Source: Desmonostoc vinosum HA7617-LM4 (GTDB lineage: Bacteria > Cyanobacteriota > Cyanobacteriia > Cyanobacteriales > Nostocaceae). From it: a stretch of DNA of 41,727 nt. The DNA is taken from assembly GCA_019359515.1 (NCBI GenBank), contig JAHHHC010000051.1, positions 1-41,727 of the forward strand, given 5' to 3'. Positions 17,649 through 27,540 of the stretch are shown one piece after another (positions within the stretch are counted from its first letter, which is position 1; each line of letters opens with the position of its first letter). Below the pieces are notes generated by a model. The model ran no database searches and had not been told where the DNA came from. It saw only the letters and a program-made list of their open reading frames with translations. Position numbers and translations under genes: made by a program.

Positions 17649-18731
17649 ATGACTACAACGCTATCTGCACCTAATTTTATCGAGTCATCGCTAGGTAAAG
17701 AAGCAGAAGATTTGCTCACCTATAAGGCAAAAGTTTCTCAAGATTTACTAAATTTGCCAGGGCCAGATTTTGTAGATCGAGTTTGGCTGAATAGCGATCG
17801 CAATCCACAAGTATTACGTAATCTTCAACAACTTTATTCTACAGGTCGTCTGGCAAATACTGGTTATCTGTCTATTCTCCCAGTTGATCAAGGAATTGAA
17901 CACTCAGCAGGTGCATCTTTTGCACCCAATCCGATTTACTTTGATCCAGAAAACATCGTCAAATTGTCAATAGCCGCAGGTTGTAATGCTGTAGCGACAA
18001 CTTTAGGGGTTTTGGGTAGCGTCTCACGTAAGTATGCTCACAAAATCCCTTTTATTGTCAAAATCAACCACAACGAACTACTAACTTATCCCAACCAATT
18101 TGATCAAGTTATGTTTGCTGATGTCGAACAAGCTTGGAATTTAGGAGCAGTAGCGGTAGGTGCAACAATTTACTTTGGTTCAGAAAATTCTACTAGGCAA
18201 ATTCAAGAAGTCAGCAAAGCTTTCAAACGTGCCCATGAATTAGGTTTGGTAACAATTCTTTGGTGCTATCTACGTAATAATGCTTTTAAACAAGATAAAG
18301 ATTATCATGTAGCTGCTGATTTAACCGGACAAGCAAATCATTTGGGCGTGACAATTGAAGCTGATATCATTAAGCAAAAATTACCTGAATGTAACAATGG
18401 TTACGGTGCAGTCGCCAAAGCCGCAGGTAAGAGTTACGGCAAAACCGATGAGCGAGTTTACACAGAATTGACAACTGATCACCCCATTGATTTGACTCGC
18501 TACCAAGTACTAAATTGCTACTGTGGACGTGCGGGACTAATTAATTCTGGTGGGGCAACTGGCAAAAATGACTTTGCCGAAGCAGTTCGCACTGCTGTGA
18601 TTAACAAACGCGCTGGCGGTACAGGATTAATCTCTGGACGAAAGACGTTTCAACGTCCATTTGAGGAAGGAGTGAAGCTGTTTCACGCCATCCAAGAGGT
18701 TTACTTATCACCGGATGTGACTATAGCTTAA
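17649..18731 (+). CDS. fbaB: Class I fructose-bisphosphate aldolase, FbaB/DhnA type
   Basis: The ATG at 17649 is chosen because GAGGA lies 8 bases before it; the frame is open five codons further up to a TTG. The 360-residue product follows E. coli FbaB closely: [42 protein letters not shown], and [14 protein letters not shown] with [15 protein letters not shown] at the end. The Schiff-base Lys of this family corresponds, by my alignment from memory, to about Lys242 in ADIIKQK. It cleaves fructose 1,6-bisphosphate to two triose phosphates without a metal ion, in glycolysis, gluconeogenesis and the Calvin cycle. It is cytosolic. A composite repeat lies upstream and a heptamer array downstream, so it is probably monocistronic. 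Confidence 0.94.
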   Translation: MTTTLSAPNFIESSLGKEAEDLLTYKAKVSQDLLNLPGPDFVDRVWLNSDRNPQVLRNLQQLYSTGRLANTGYLSILPVDQGIEHSAGASFAPNPIYFDPENIVKLSIAAGCNAVATTLGVLGSVSRKYAHKIPFIVKINHNELLTYPNQFDQVMFADVEQAWNLGAVAVGATIYFGSENSTRQIQEVSKAFKRAHELGLVTILWCYLRNNAFKQDKDYHVAADLTGQANHLGVTIEADIIKQKLPECNNGYGAVAKAAGKSYGKTDERVYTELTTDHPIDLTRYQVLNCYCGRAGLINSGGATGKNDFAEAVRTAVINKRAGGTGLISGRKTFQRPFEEGVKLFHAIQEVYLSPDVTIA

Positions 18732-18780
18732 GGGTGAGGGAGATGAGGAAGATGAGGGAGTGAGGAAGAAAGATAATTAC

Positions 18781-18874
18781 CCAATCCCCAGTCCCCAGTC
18801 CCCAGTCCCCAATCCCCAATCCCCAGTCCCCAATCCCCAGTCCCCAGTCCCTAGTCCCCAATCCTCATTCCCCA
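18781..18874 (+). repeat. STRR heptanucleotide array (CCCCAGT / CCCCAAT)
   Basis: About thirteen tandem heptamers alternate CCCCAGT and CCCCAAT with a few variants (CCCTAGT, CCTCATT). This is the short tandemly repeated repetitive sequence type known from heterocystous cyanobacteria. It lies between fbaB and the aminotransferase gene. Confidence 0.92.
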
Positions 18875-18956
18875 CCAGAATTTAGAAAAGCTAAATCTCG
18901 ATGAAGATTGTAGGATATCCTTAAATAGGTTAGAGATTTGCCGAATAAAGATAAGA

Positions 18957-20123
18957 ATGAAACTGGCAGCAAGAGTAAGTCAGGTGACTCCTTCTTTGAC
19001 CCTAGCGATCGCAGCTAAAGCTAAGGCATTGAAGGTAGAAGGAATAGATGTTTGCAGTTTTAGCGCTGGAGAACCAGATTTTGATACGCCAGCGCACATT
19101 AAAGCCGCAGCAGTAAAAGCTTTGGATGAAGGCAAAACCAAGTATGGTGCAGCAGCTGGAGAACCAAAGTTAAGGGAAGCGATCGCCCACAAGCTCAAAA
19201 TTGATAACGGTCTAGATTATAAAGCAGAGAATGTCATCGTCACTAATGGTGGTAAGCATTCTCTGTATAACTTAGTCGTGGCACTAATTGATCCGGGTGA
19301 TGAAGTAATTATCCCCGCACCCTATTGGTTAAGTTATCCCGAAATGGTGACATTGGTTGGTGGGGTATCTGTAATTGTACCCGCAGATGCTTCAACAGGT
19401 TATAAAATTACTCCTGAGCAACTCCGTAAAGCCATTACACCCAAAACCAAACTATTTATCCTCAACTCCCCATCTAATCCTACAGGGATGGTTTACACGC
19501 CAGATGAAATCAAAGCACTGGCAAAAGTAATAGTTGATGCAGATATCTTTGTTGTCTCTGATGAGATTTACGAAAAAATTCTCTACGACGGTGCAGAACA
19601 TATCAGCATCGGTTCCTTGGGTAAGGAAATTTTTGACCGGACTCTCATTAGCAACGGGTTCGCCAAAGCTTACTCGATGACAGGATGGCGTATTGGCTAT
19701 TTAGCAGGGCCAGTGGAAATCATTAAAGCCGCGAGTACCATCCAAGGACATAGTACATCCAACGTGTGTACCTTTGCCCAATATGGCGCGATCGCTGCGC
19801 TACAAAGTTCCCAAGACTGTGTGGAAGAAATGCGTCAAGCCTTCGCCAAACGGCGACAGGTAATGCTAGATAGACTCAACGCCATTCCCGGATTGAGTTG
19901 TCCTAAACCAGACGGTGCTTTTTATCTGTTCCCCGACATCAGCAAAACAGGTTTGAAATCCCTGCAATTTTGTGATGCATTACTAGAAGAACAGCAAGTA
20001 GCAGTGATTCCAGGAATTGCTTTTGGTGCCGATCACAATATTCGCCTCTCCTACGCCACAGACATGGCAACCATCGAAAAAGGAATGGATAGATTGGAGA
20101 AATTTGTGCGATCGCGTATTTAG
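18957..20123 (+). CDS. PLP-dependent class I aminotransferase (aspartate aminotransferase, 1-beta type)
   Basis: The 388 residues form one fold-type I aminotransferase. PLP-binding Lys237 lies in [23 protein letters not shown] (171-177) holds the conserved Asn, and SDEIYE (201-206) holds the Asp and Tyr that contact PLP. The Arg in HNIRLSYA binds the substrate carboxylate. The N-terminal [12 protein letters not shown] segment is typical of subgroup 1-beta, whose members use aspartate with 2-oxoglutarate and in many bacteria also prephenate. Which substrate dominates here cannot be read from sequence. It is cytosolic. The STRR array lies in its upstream gap. Confidence 0.92.
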   Translation: MKLAARVSQVTPSLTLAIAAKAKALKVEGIDVCSFSAGEPDFDTPAHIKAAAVKALDEGKTKYGAAAGEPKLREAIAHKLKIDNGLDYKAENVIVTNGGKHSLYNLVVALIDPGDEVIIPAPYWLSYPEMVTLVGGVSVIVPADASTGYKITPEQLRKAITPKTKLFILNSPSNPTGMVYTPDEIKALAKVIVDADIFVVSDEIYEKILYDGAEHISIGSLGKEIFDRTLISNGFAKAYSMTGWRIGYLAGPVEIIKAASTIQGHSTSNVCTFAQYGAIAALQSSQDCVEEMRQAFAKRRQVMLDRLNAIPGLSCPKPDGAFYLFPDISKTGLKSLQFCDALLEEQQVAVIPGIAFGADHNIRLSYATDMATIEKGMDRLEKFVRSRI

Positions 20124-20175
20124 TCAGCGATTTTTAGCTACCACAAATCAAGTGCTTTGCGTAAGAGATAATGCA

Positions 20176-20205
20176 GAAGCCGTCAGTTTAACCTCTGGCG
20201 GCTTC
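20176..20205 (+). terminator. Possible terminator hairpin after the aminotransferase gene
   Basis: GAAGCCGTCAG and CTGGCGGCTTC form an 11-bp stem with one mismatch and an 8-base loop, about 50 bases after the stop codon. No U-run follows, so termination is uncertain. Confidence 0.45.
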
Positions 20206-20237
20206 ACATTCTCTATTCCCCATCCCCCATTCCCCAT

Positions 20238-21161
20238 ATGTCATTACATAAAAGTTCTGGTCGTTGGCGATTAGGACTAGCATTATCACTATTAACTGTC
20301 TTGTTATGGGGAATTTTACCTATTGCCCTAACAGTAGTGCTGCAAGCGCTTGATGTCTATACCATTATTTGGTTTCGCTTCTTAGTATCGTTTGCTTTGT
20401 TAGCTGTTTATCTCGGAATACAGGGTAAATTACCAACCCGACAACAACTTAGTTCTGATTCTGGGAAATTGTTAGCGATCGCTACGATATCTTTGGCTAG
20501 TAATTATTTCCTGTTTATGCAAGGTCTAGCGCTGACATCACCTGCTAATGCTGAGGTTAGTATCCAATTATCTACTCTATTGCTAAGTTTAGGAGGGTTA
20601 TTTATTTTCAAAGAACGCTATCGGCTATTTCAGTGGATTGGTATAGGTGTACTTACTTGCGGTTACATTTTATTTTTTCGCGAGCAACTCGCCAATTTAA
20701 TTACAGCCCATGGTACTTATATTCTTGGTAGTGCTTTAATTGCTTTGGGCGCAGCAACTTGGGCTATTTATGCTCTGTGCCAAAAGCAGTTGTTACAATC
20801 TTTTTCTTCTGCCAATATTATGCTAATTATTTACGGAGGATGTACTTTATTATTCACTCCTCTAGCTAGAGTAAAAACAATTTTTACACTGGATACTTTA
20901 CATTTAGGAGTACTACTTTTTTGTGCTTTGAATACTCTAATTGCTTACGGTGCTTTTGCAGAATCATTAGAACATTGGGAAGCATCAAGGGTAAGTGCAG
21001 TATTAGCTTTAGCTCCAATTGTGACTTTAATATCAGTTGTGCTGGTATCAGCAATTACACCCTCTTTAATTAACTCAGAACACTTCACATTGTTAGGAAT
21101 ATTGGGAGCAATTTTAGTAGTAGTAGGTTCTGTAGCGATCGCTTTGGGAAAAGCTGATTAA
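20238..21161 (+). CDS. EamA/DMT family transporter
   Basis: The 307-residue protein is hydrophobic throughout, with about ten membrane segments in two five-helix EamA halves. Typical marks are LLWGILPIALTVVLQ in helix 1, IIWFRFLVSFALLAVY in helix 2, and the second-half helix pair ending in LGAILVVVGSVAIALGK. Members of the drug/metabolite superfamily export amino acids or other metabolites across the inner membrane; the substrate is not predictable here. The ATG lies directly after a CCCCATTCCCCAT tract with no evident ribosome site. It lies about 115 bp downstream of the aminotransferase, with a possible hairpin between. Confidence 0.88.
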   Translation: MSLHKSSGRWRLGLALSLLTVLLWGILPIALTVVLQALDVYTIIWFRFLVSFALLAVYLGIQGKLPTRQQLSSDSGKLLAIATISLASNYFLFMQGLALTSPANAEVSIQLSTLLLSLGGLFIFKERYRLFQWIGIGVLTCGYILFFREQLANLITAHGTYILGSALIALGAATWAIYALCQKQLLQSFSSANIMLIIYGGCTLLFTPLARVKTIFTLDTLHLGVLLFCALNTLIAYGAFAESLEHWEASRVSAVLALAPIVTLISVVLVSAITPSLINSEHFTLLGILGAILVVVGSVAIALGKAD

Positions 21162-21473
21162 TGTAACTCTTTGTTCAGTATTTACAGCTTGTTTAATTAG
21201 AGTAATTGTTGGCATATTCAAAGTTACATTAAAAATACTGAGGTTTAATAATTTTTTATTTGTTATCATTTTCTAGTCAGCAAGCAATAACTAGTAAATT
21301 AAATCACTATCTAGGTAGAAAATTTACTTAACTATGTAACTGCATAGCATCTAACTTTGGATATTTTTATTAAGGAGAAACCTTAATAAAAATCCATATA
21401 ACTAGGGCAAAAAATATTAAATAATCCAAAAAGGGTGTCCAAAGAACTACCAAAGTTAACACTCGTGCAATAA
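21162..21473. other. AT-rich intergenic region
   Basis: No gene is seen. An inverted pair TTATTAAGG / CCTTAATAA near 21367-21390 forms a small hairpin. The promoter of the downstream hydrolase is expected here. Confidence 0.45.
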
Positions 21474-21526
21474 CATCACCAAAATAGTTGAGCGATGTGA
21501 AACATCATCAAAACAGTTAAGCGATG
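21474..21526 (+). repeat. Direct repeat overlapping a start codon
   Basis: Two 24-bp copies (21474-21497 and 21503-21526) of CATCAYCAAAAYAGTTRAGCGATG with period 29 differ at three positions. The ATG at the end of the second copy is the start codon of the hydrolase gene; the ATG of the first copy is out of frame with it. Confidence 0.65.
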
Positions 21527-23224
21527 AATAGTTTTTTTGGTAATTGGGCCAGCGTCCTGAGAAAAAATTCGCTCTTGCTGGTTCTTTCGATGTTGCTGCC
21601 AACATTAAATGGTAACAATTGTATCATTGCAGCAGAACGAATTTATGCATCTTATTCGGCTTTAGAGCTTTCTATTTCAGTTGCAGCTTTAGAAAAGTAT
21701 GCCACCAGCGGTGTCATAGATGACGATTTAGCAACGTATCAGCAGTATCTTTCACAACAACAGTTGCAAGAATTACGACGGATTTTACACCTGCAAATCA
21801 AAGTTAGTCCGGTAGTGGTTTCGCAATTTCTCTACACACCACAAGGAGAGTTTTTGCTGCGTCGGTTGACACAAGTGATTAAAACTAAATCTCGTCAACC
21901 ACAACCAGGATTTTATGCTTTGCGTTCAGCGCTAATTTTAGCCGCTGCTGAACCAGGAGGCTTGACAATATTAAACTTATTACGTAAGTATCCTACGAGT
22001 AGCATTCATCTCGATTTAGCCGAGAGTTTAGGAATAGCTGGAGAACTGGAAAAACTCGTCAACGAAACTAACCGCGCTATCGCCGCCGTTTCCCAAAAGT
22101 CAAACATAGAAGCTGCTAGCGTTTCTCAACTAGATTTCTCGCAGTTGCCAGATTTACGCACTCAAGGAAAGTTTAAGCTACAAAAACATACATTAAAGTT
22201 TTTTGACTTGACACGTAATCGAATTTTATTGACTGATATTTATATTCCCAATGGTCAGAATCATGCACATGTAATTGTGATTTCTCACGGTTTGGGTTTG
22301 GACAGCAGCAATTTTCAATATTTAGCCACTCATTTAGCTTCTCACGGATTTGCTGTAGTTGTTCCTAATCATCCAGGTAGCGATGCGAAGCAATTGCGAG
22401 CATTATTAAATGGCCATGCCAGCGAAGTAGCAAAACCAAGTGAATTTCAAGACCGCCCTTTGGATGTAAAATACATTCTTAACCAACTAGAAAAAGCTAA
22501 CCAATCTAATTCTCGATTTAAAGGCCGCTTCAATCTGCAACAAGTAGGAGTGTTTGGTCAATCCCTTGGTGGCTATACAGCCTTAGCCTTGGCAGGCGGT
22601 AAAATTAACTTTGAACAATTAAAAAAAGACTGTCAACTAGAAGCACTTCAAGATACTTGGAACGTATCTTTGCTACTTCAATGTCGTGCTTTGGAATTAA
22701 ATAGTAACACTCAGGAATATAACTTGCGTGATGATAGAGTTAAAGCAGCGATCGCAGTTAATCCAATTACTAGCTCTATTTTTGGCAAAGCTGGCTTAAG
22801 CCAAATTCAAATACCAGTCATGATCGTTGGTAGTAGTGGCGATACCGTAACACCAGCTTTATACGAACAAATTCTACCTTTTTCTTGGTTTGCCAATTCA
22901 CAAAAATATCTTGTCATGCTTGTAGGTGGTACTCATTTTTCCACCATTGGTAATAGTAATTCTACAAGTTCACAAATAGCATTACCTCCCGAAATAGTTG
23001 GTGATGCTTCTCAAGGAAGGCGTTACATGAATGTTTTGAGTTTGCCTTTCTTCCAAACTTACGTTACTGGCAAGTCAAAATATATTCGTTACCTTAACGC
23101 GGCTTACACCCAAACAATATCTACTAAATCCCTGAGTTTAAGTCTTATTCAATCACTGAGTACAACCGAGTTAGCACAACTGCTAAATCGCGATTTTAAA
23201 CAAGCCAAACCTGCAAAAAAATAA
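21524..23224 (+). CDS. Secreted alpha/beta hydrolase with N-terminal DUF1400 domain
   Basis: The N-terminus has a signal-like hydrophobic stretch (SLLLVLSMLLPTLNG, about residues 16-30). A DUF1400 domain follows (about 35-190): AERIYASYSALELSISVAALE, then LDLAESLGIAGELEKLVNET. The catalytic alpha/beta-hydrolase domain has the oxyanion strand VIVISHGLGLDSS, the nucleophile elbow GQSLGG with Ser347 and a late His471 in GGTHFS. An Asp near GSSGDTVTP is the likely acid. The pattern suggests an esterase or lipase-like enzyme of the dienelactone hydrolase/PAF-acetylhydrolase type, exported or periplasmic. DUF1400-hydrolase fusions are common in cyanobacteria and their substrate is not known. It stands alone between two AT-rich gaps. 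Confidence 0.87.
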   Translation: MNSFFGNWASVLRKNSLLLVLSMLLPTLNGNNCIIAAERIYASYSALELSISVAALEKYATSGVIDDDLATYQQYLSQQQLQELRRILHLQIKVSPVVVSQFLYTPQGEFLLRRLTQVIKTKSRQPQPGFYALRSALILAAAEPGGLTILNLLRKYPTSSIHLDLAESLGIAGELEKLVNETNRAIAAVSQKSNIEAASVSQLDFSQLPDLRTQGKFKLQKHTLKFFDLTRNRILLTDIYIPNGQNHAHVIVISHGLGLDSSNFQYLATHLASHGFAVVVPNHPGSDAKQLRALLNGHASEVAKPSEFQDRPLDVKYILNQLEKANQSNSRFKGRFNLQQVGVFGQSLGGYTALALAGGKINFEQLKKDCQLEALQDTWNVSLLLQCRALELNSNTQEYNLRDDRVKAAIAVNPITSSIFGKAGLSQIQIPVMIVGSSGDTVTPALYEQILPFSWFANSQKYLVMLVGGTHFSTIGNSNSTSSQIALPPEIVGDASQGRRYMNVLSLPFFQTYVTGKSKYIRYLNAAYTQTISTKSLSLSLIQSLSTTELAQLLNRDFKQAKPAKK

Positions 23225-23412
23225 AATTCTCTAAACCCAATACAATTTAAATAATATATTTTGCACAACTTTGAGCTTTTATAGAGATGCTTCAAAAGTG
23301 CATTTTCCTATACAAAAAACGAAAAATATTAATAATTATAGCTTTGAATAAAATTAAATTGAGTAAAAGATTGACGCGATCGCTTATAATTATCCTCGTA
23401 TCAAACTAATTT

Positions 23413-24885
23413 TCAGCAGGTTTGTGTCACAAGATTTACTGTTTTCAAGCAATTTGTTTGAACATCAATTAACAATGGTACTTCAATCAAGAACTCTGCC
23501 CCCTTACCAGGCTCTGAGATACACTGAAATTTACCTTTGTGTTTTTCAACTACAATCTGATAACTAATTGATAAACCCAATCCTGTACCTTTGCCAACAG
23601 GCTTAGTTGTAAAAAACGGATCAAATAGTCGCTCTTTTACTTCCTCTGTTATTCCCAAGCCATTATCAGCAATTCGGATAGCAATATAATTTGTTTCTAA
23701 AACTTCTGTGGTGATTGTAATTTGACCAGGATTAGCTTGAATTTCTGCGATAGAGCGCCCACTATTATAGCTGTCTATAGCATCGATCGCATTGCTAATA
23801 ACATTCATGAAAACTTGATTCAGTTGGCTAGGATAGCAATACAAAAAAGGCAAACTTCCATAATTTTTAACTACTTTAATAGCAGGATGACTAACTTTAT
23901 CTCTTAACCTGCTTTGTAAAATTAATAAAGTACTATCTAGCCCTTGATGAACATCCACTTTTTTCATATCTGCTTCATCAAGACGAGAGAAGTTCCGCAG
24001 AGACAAGACAATTTCAGAAATTCGTTCAGCTCCTACCTCCATCGAATGTAAAATTTTTGGTAAATCATCGAGCAAAAAGCTCAAATCGATTAATTCGATA
24101 AGTTTTTGAATTTCTGGTGCGGGATTGATACAAAACTTTTGGTAAAGATGCACAAGTTTGAGTAAATCATGAGTATAATCATTCACATACTTTAAGTTAC
24201 CGTAAATAAAATTAATCGGGTTATTAATTTCGTGAGCAACTCCTGCAACCAGCTGTCCTAAACTAGACATTTTTTCAGCCTGCACTAATTGAGCTTGAGT
24301 TTGCTGTAAATCTTTCAGCGATTGTTCTAGTTTTTGAGCCTGTGCCTGAGCAATTTGAGTGAGATTATCCTTGATTAGCAGTGCATTCCGTAGTTTTGCA
24401 CGTTGTTGAGTCAGTTCTGAAGTTAATTTTTCAGCATCAGCAAGAGCAGTATTCTTAGCTTGTAATAAAAAGAGAAAATCTGCTATTGGATCGTAAATTG
24501 CAAAATCTTTCAATTTAATACCAAGAGGAGCAAGACTAGCAGTATCAGTAATCCAAGGAGAACCAAGAAAAAATATTACCTCCTGCTCTTGTTGATACAT
24601 TATTTGACCCTTAATTTGCATTCCATTTGGAATAAACTCCAAGATAAAAAGGGAGCGGGACTGCTTTTTAATAGCATCAAAATCAATCGAAATTCGAGGA
24701 CGTGTGAATTGGAAATACTGTTCAATATGATTTCCAACTAGTGCCTCAGAACTGATACGCTCTAATACACTGCCAGCCTGTATAATTTCTAGATTCCGAT
24801 TAAATACCAAATGAAATGGAAAAGCCTTCGCAAATAACTCTGGCGAAAGACTTAGTTGAGGAGGAATCATGGACACAGCGCTCAA
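23413..24885 (-). CDS. HNOBA-domain sensor histidine kinase, partner of the H-NOX protein
   Basis: The 490 residues start with an HNOBA (H-NOX-associated PAS-like) domain at about 10-140: [20 protein letters not shown], then [11 protein letters not shown] and [19 protein letters not shown] coiled-coil signalling helix follows (about 145-205). The HisKA domain has phosphoacceptor His in [12 protein letters not shown]. The HATPase domain has an N box ([10 protein letters not shown]), G1 (DNGLGI) and G2 ([11 protein letters not shown]). All kinase motifs are intact and there is no membrane segment, so it is a soluble kinase. Its start overlaps the end of the H-NOX gene by 4 bp, which strongly indicates translational coupling. 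NO binding to H-NOX is known to modulate such kinases. No response regulator is adjacent. Confidence 0.93.
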   Translation of the reverse strand: MSAVSMIPPQLSLSPELFAKAFPFHLVFNRNLEIIQAGSVLERISSEALVGNHIEQYFQFTRPRISIDFDAIKKQSRSLFILEFIPNGMQIKGQIMYQQEQEVIFFLGSPWITDTASLAPLGIKLKDFAIYDPIADFLFLLQAKNTALADAEKLTSELTQQRAKLRNALLIKDNLTQIAQAQAQKLEQSLKDLQQTQAQLVQAEKMSSLGQLVAGVAHEINNPINFIYGNLKYVNDYTHDLLKLVHLYQKFCINPAPEIQKLIELIDLSFLLDDLPKILHSMEVGAERISEIVLSLRNFSRLDEADMKKVDVHQGLDSTLLILQSRLRDKVSHPAIKVVKNYGSLPFLYCYPSQLNQVFMNVISNAIDAIDSYNSGRSIAEIQANPGQITITTEVLETNYIAIRIADNGLGITEEVKERLFDPFFTTKPVGKGTGLGLSISYQIVVEKHKGKFQCISEPGKGAEFLIEVPLLIDVQTNCLKTVNLVTQTC

Positions 24886-25433
24886 TTTGGTTTATATTTC
24901 ACTAAGAATTCATCGTGTTCATCACCCTGATCTCGATTCTGAGTTTGGGTAATATCTACTTCTGTCTCAAACTTTTTTCCTAATCCTTTAACTAAACCAA
25001 CAATCATGGGAGTTAAACCATTTCTGGTAGAGCGATAATGTAAATTCAGAGAATTTTCCTCCATATCGCTACATTCAAATGATGGGGGTTGAAGCTGAGG
25101 AAAACTAATTCCAACACGAGCATGAAGATTATCCAGGTTTTCGAGAAACTCAGGCAGTGTATCTCCACTCATATCCATCATTTCCCCATAGCCTTCATCA
25201 GATGTATACTGTACCCAGTATTCTCCAAAGGCTTGCATAATATCTGTGGGAGATAAACCCAAAACAATACTGGCAGCTTTTACCAAGCGATGAGTTATAT
25301 CATCGGGATAGCCTTCCATACGAATGAAAACATCTACATTTACTTCTGCTTGTTGCTTGATTTGTATCCAAGTTTTTTCACCAAAACGGTCACAAACCAT
25401 ATCTTGAATTGCTTTGTTTACTAATCCATACAT
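24882..25433 (-). CDS. H-NOX heme nitric oxide sensor
   Basis: This 183-residue protein is a stand-alone H-NOX domain. The N-terminal MYGLVNKAIQDMV begins the distal helices. The proximal heme ligand is His104 in NLHARVGISFPQL. The heme-propionate clamp YxSxR is present as Tyr133, Ser135 and Arg137. Length and motifs match the Nostoc H-NOX whose structure is known, which binds NO and CO but not O2 tightly. I see no obvious distal-pocket Tyr of the O2-binding subclass, so an NO sensor is most likely. It is cytosolic. The gene overlaps the HNOBA kinase by 4 bp and follows the diiron-oxidase-like gene with a 102-bp gap. Confidence 0.95.
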   Translation of the reverse strand: MYGLVNKAIQDMVCDRFGEKTWIQIKQQAEVNVDVFIRMEGYPDDITHRLVKAASIVLGLSPTDIMQAFGEYWVQYTSDEGYGEMMDMSGDTLPEFLENLDNLHARVGISFPQLQPPSFECSDMEENSLNLHYRSTRNGLTPMIVGLVKGLGKKFETEVDITQTQNRDQGDEHDEFLVKYKPN

Positions 25434-25535
25434 ATAGTTATCCTTTAACTAAAAAATGTTTTTTGTTTGAATTGTTTACACAGAACGCAGGTGTAAATCC
25501 CAAGCTGAATTTAGATCAGCACTATGAACTTGTAA

Positions 25536-26273
25536 CTACACAGTTAAAAGTTGCAATGAATCAGCACAGAAGCTAGACTCACAAATTTGACGCTGAATTC
25601 CGTTAAAGAATTGGAAACGCGCATCCATTGCTTCAACAATAGCCAGCTTGACTTTGATTTCTTCCTCTTTTTTGAGAATGCGCGGCTCAATTACTGCTGC
25701 TAACTTAGCTGCATGACTATCATCCACATCAATATGAACCTCAAAAAAGATTAAAGACTCTTTAGGTAAAGGAGCAGCACCCACAATTCCTTGATAAAGC
25801 TGAGTGTAGAGTGAACTAACAATTCCTTCTGAAGCATAACAAACAGCACCTAAAGCAGCCAGATAGCCATATTTATGAGGTATTCTCAAATAGGTTTCAA
25901 TTAAAGCTTGAGTTTCAGGCGCAGTGGGTAGTGTAGCCAAAATATTGTCATCAATGCCTAATGCGCGAGTGAAGCGACGAAATAATTCTGGATGCGCCTG
26001 ACTGACATCCCCCTGTCCCATTTCATCGAATAGGTTTTCTAAAATTACTAATTGCACACTTTCTTCTTGGCAACAAGACAAAATACCAGCTAATATGCGA
26101 TTAAATTCTTTAGAAAATTTATACATTTGAACGGCTAATACTTGTACTTCTTTTAAGGACAGATTGCCTCTGCGACAATCGGTGAGAAATTCATGCTTCC
26201 AGAGTGAGTGCTTCTCTGTAATTCCACGTAATGAGTGCTTGTTCAAATAAGATAGATTTTTTAGATTTTTCAT
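25536..26273 (-). CDS. Heme-oxygenase-like diiron oxidase family protein (CADD/PqqC/TenA-like)
   Basis: The 245-residue all-helical protein has the ligand pattern of heme-oxygenase-like diiron enzymes: Glu84 (or Glu79) in ENLFDEMG, His94 in QAHPELF, Glu149 in CYASEGIV, then His180-x3-Asp184-x2-His187 in FFEVHIDVDDSHAAK. The HxxxDxxH spacing is the one I recall for CADD and other HDO members. Family members carry out varied oxidations: N-oxygenation, C-C cleavage, fatty acid decarboxylation and p-aminobenzoate formation. The substrate cannot be read here. The gene overlaps the upstream methyltransferase by 4 bp, so the pair is translationally coupled, and it lies 102 bp upstream of H-NOX. A metal-free TenA-like role is the alternative, but the ligand set argues against it. 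Confidence 0.82.
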   Translation of the reverse strand: MKNLKNLSYLNKHSLRGITEKHSLWKHEFLTDCRRGNLSLKEVQVLAVQMYKFSKEFNRILAGILSCCQEESVQLVILENLFDEMGQGDVSQAHPELFRRFTRALGIDDNILATLPTAPETQALIETYLRIPHKYGYLAALGAVCYASEGIVSSLYTQLYQGIVGAAPLPKESLIFFEVHIDVDDSHAAKLAAVIEPRILKKEEEIKVKLAIVEAMDARFQFFNGIQRQICESSFCADSLQLLTV

Positions 26274-27040
26274 TTTGATATTTGTATCGCTAGATGAAGT
26301 GGTATATCAATTAGAGGACTAAAGAATGATTCATCCACTGCAAGATGTTCTGGAGTGACTTTTAATTCTCGCAAGGTTGGCATTGTATTGAAGCCAGCAT
26401 TTTTCAATGCATCAAAGTAATCTTCAAGAGTTTTATGAACTAGCTGGACGTTTAGCCAAGAACCATCTCGTTTCCAAATACGACCAGGAAACTGCTGATC
26501 TCGCTTGCTAAAATAACCCGCACCCTCAACTTGAAAATAAAACGGATATTCACCCTTGTGTATATAAGGAAAGGATGGATGGGGTACACTAAACACAAAC
26601 CGTCCGCCTGGACTGAGAAGGCGTGCGACTTCAGCCATACATTGCTGAGTTTGAGTAGTTGTCAAATAGTTAAAAAGAAAAACTGCTACAACTAAATCAA
26701 TTGTTCCATCGTCAAATTGTTTGAGGTCAGTAGCGCATCCTACTTCGTAGCTAATACCCAGGGTTTCTTCTGCTTCTTGCGAGCGTGCTGCATTAATCAT
26801 GGCTTGAGATAAGTCAATTCCATGTACTTGTGCAGCACCGCGTCGGCGTAATTCTCGACTGCAATAACCTTCTCCACAACCCAAATCAAGTACTCGCAAC
26901 CCAGTTATAGGTTCGCAAAGCTCTAATATAAAAGGTCGGGCTGTAAAGTCTGAAAGTGAACTGGGTTCTGATCTAATCCATTGTGATGCTGTGCTATTGT
27001 ATAAATTTTGAGTTAAGGTTTTATTGTTTGACTTTGACAT
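26270..27040 (-). CDS. Class I SAM-dependent methyltransferase
   Basis: The 256-residue protein has motif I VLDLGCGEGYCSREL (about 49-63), an acidic end of strand 2 (HGIDLS), a DDGTIDLVVA segment and a post-motif LSPGGRFVFSVPHPS. The fold is that of a Rossmann-type small-molecule methyltransferase. The C-terminal region has aromatic-rich PFYFQVEGAGYF, likely a substrate lid. The acceptor is unknown. It is the first gene of a minus-strand run (methyltransferase, diiron protein, H-NOX, kinase), and its end overlaps the diiron gene by 4 bp. A roughly 500-bp AT-rich divergent region separates it from the oxygenase gene. Confidence 0.88.
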   Translation of the reverse strand: MSKSNNKTLTQNLYNSTASQWIRSEPSSLSDFTARPFILELCEPITGLRVLDLGCGEGYCSRELRRRGAAQVHGIDLSQAMINAARSQEAEETLGISYEVGCATDLKQFDDGTIDLVVAVFLFNYLTTTQTQQCMAEVARLLSPGGRFVFSVPHPSFPYIHKGEYPFYFQVEGAGYFSKRDQQFPGRIWKRDGSWLNVQLVHKTLEDYFDALKNAGFNTMPTLRELKVTPEHLAVDESFFSPLIDIPLHLAIQISK

Positions 27041-27540
27041 TTGTAAATCTGATATTTACACTAGCTATAAAAACTTGTATCAAAAAAGCTGTTTGCTGAA
27101 TCGAATGTTTACGTTTTAACATCTCCTCATTGTGTTTATAATGATGAGATTACTGATTTTTATTTCCTTGCTTTTTCGGAGATTTATAGAGATGTAGTGC
27201 GTATTTATAAGGAGGTTTCAAAAAAATATTAAATTTTATTTTTTGATTACTTTATAAAACTAGTAAAAAATACAGAGTGAGTTTACATTATTTTATTGAA
27301 ATAAGCGAATAATAAAGTTTCAAATAAATATATATTTTTCGCTGGCTCCAAAGTTTAAGCTTGCTTGAAATATTCAGTTTTGGATTCACTAAAAATAGTT
27401 ATTTAAATATCTTTTTCAATCAGAAAACAGTAATTTTAATGATGTATAAAAAAAATAAAGCTGTTAGTTTTTAGTAACTAAACCTGGTTGGATAAATTTT
27501 TTGGCCAACTGATTGATTAAGAACTTTAGGAAGAATGATT
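27041..27540. other. AT-rich divergent promoter region
   Basis: No gene is seen in this 500-bp segment between the methyltransferase and the oxygenase. It must hold both promoters and so is the place to look for shared regulation. An AGGAAG ribosome site at 27528-27533 serves the oxygenase. Confidence 0.5.

Noticed and set aside
18781-18874. CRISPR array
   Set aside because: The units are 7 bp with no spacers, which is the STRR type. No cas gene is present in the window.
25536-26273. Heme oxygenase (HO-1) partner of the phycobilin genes
   Set aside because: The fold family is similar, but the ligand set Glu/His/Glu/HxxxDxxH is that of diiron members and the gene is not linked to bilin genes by operon.
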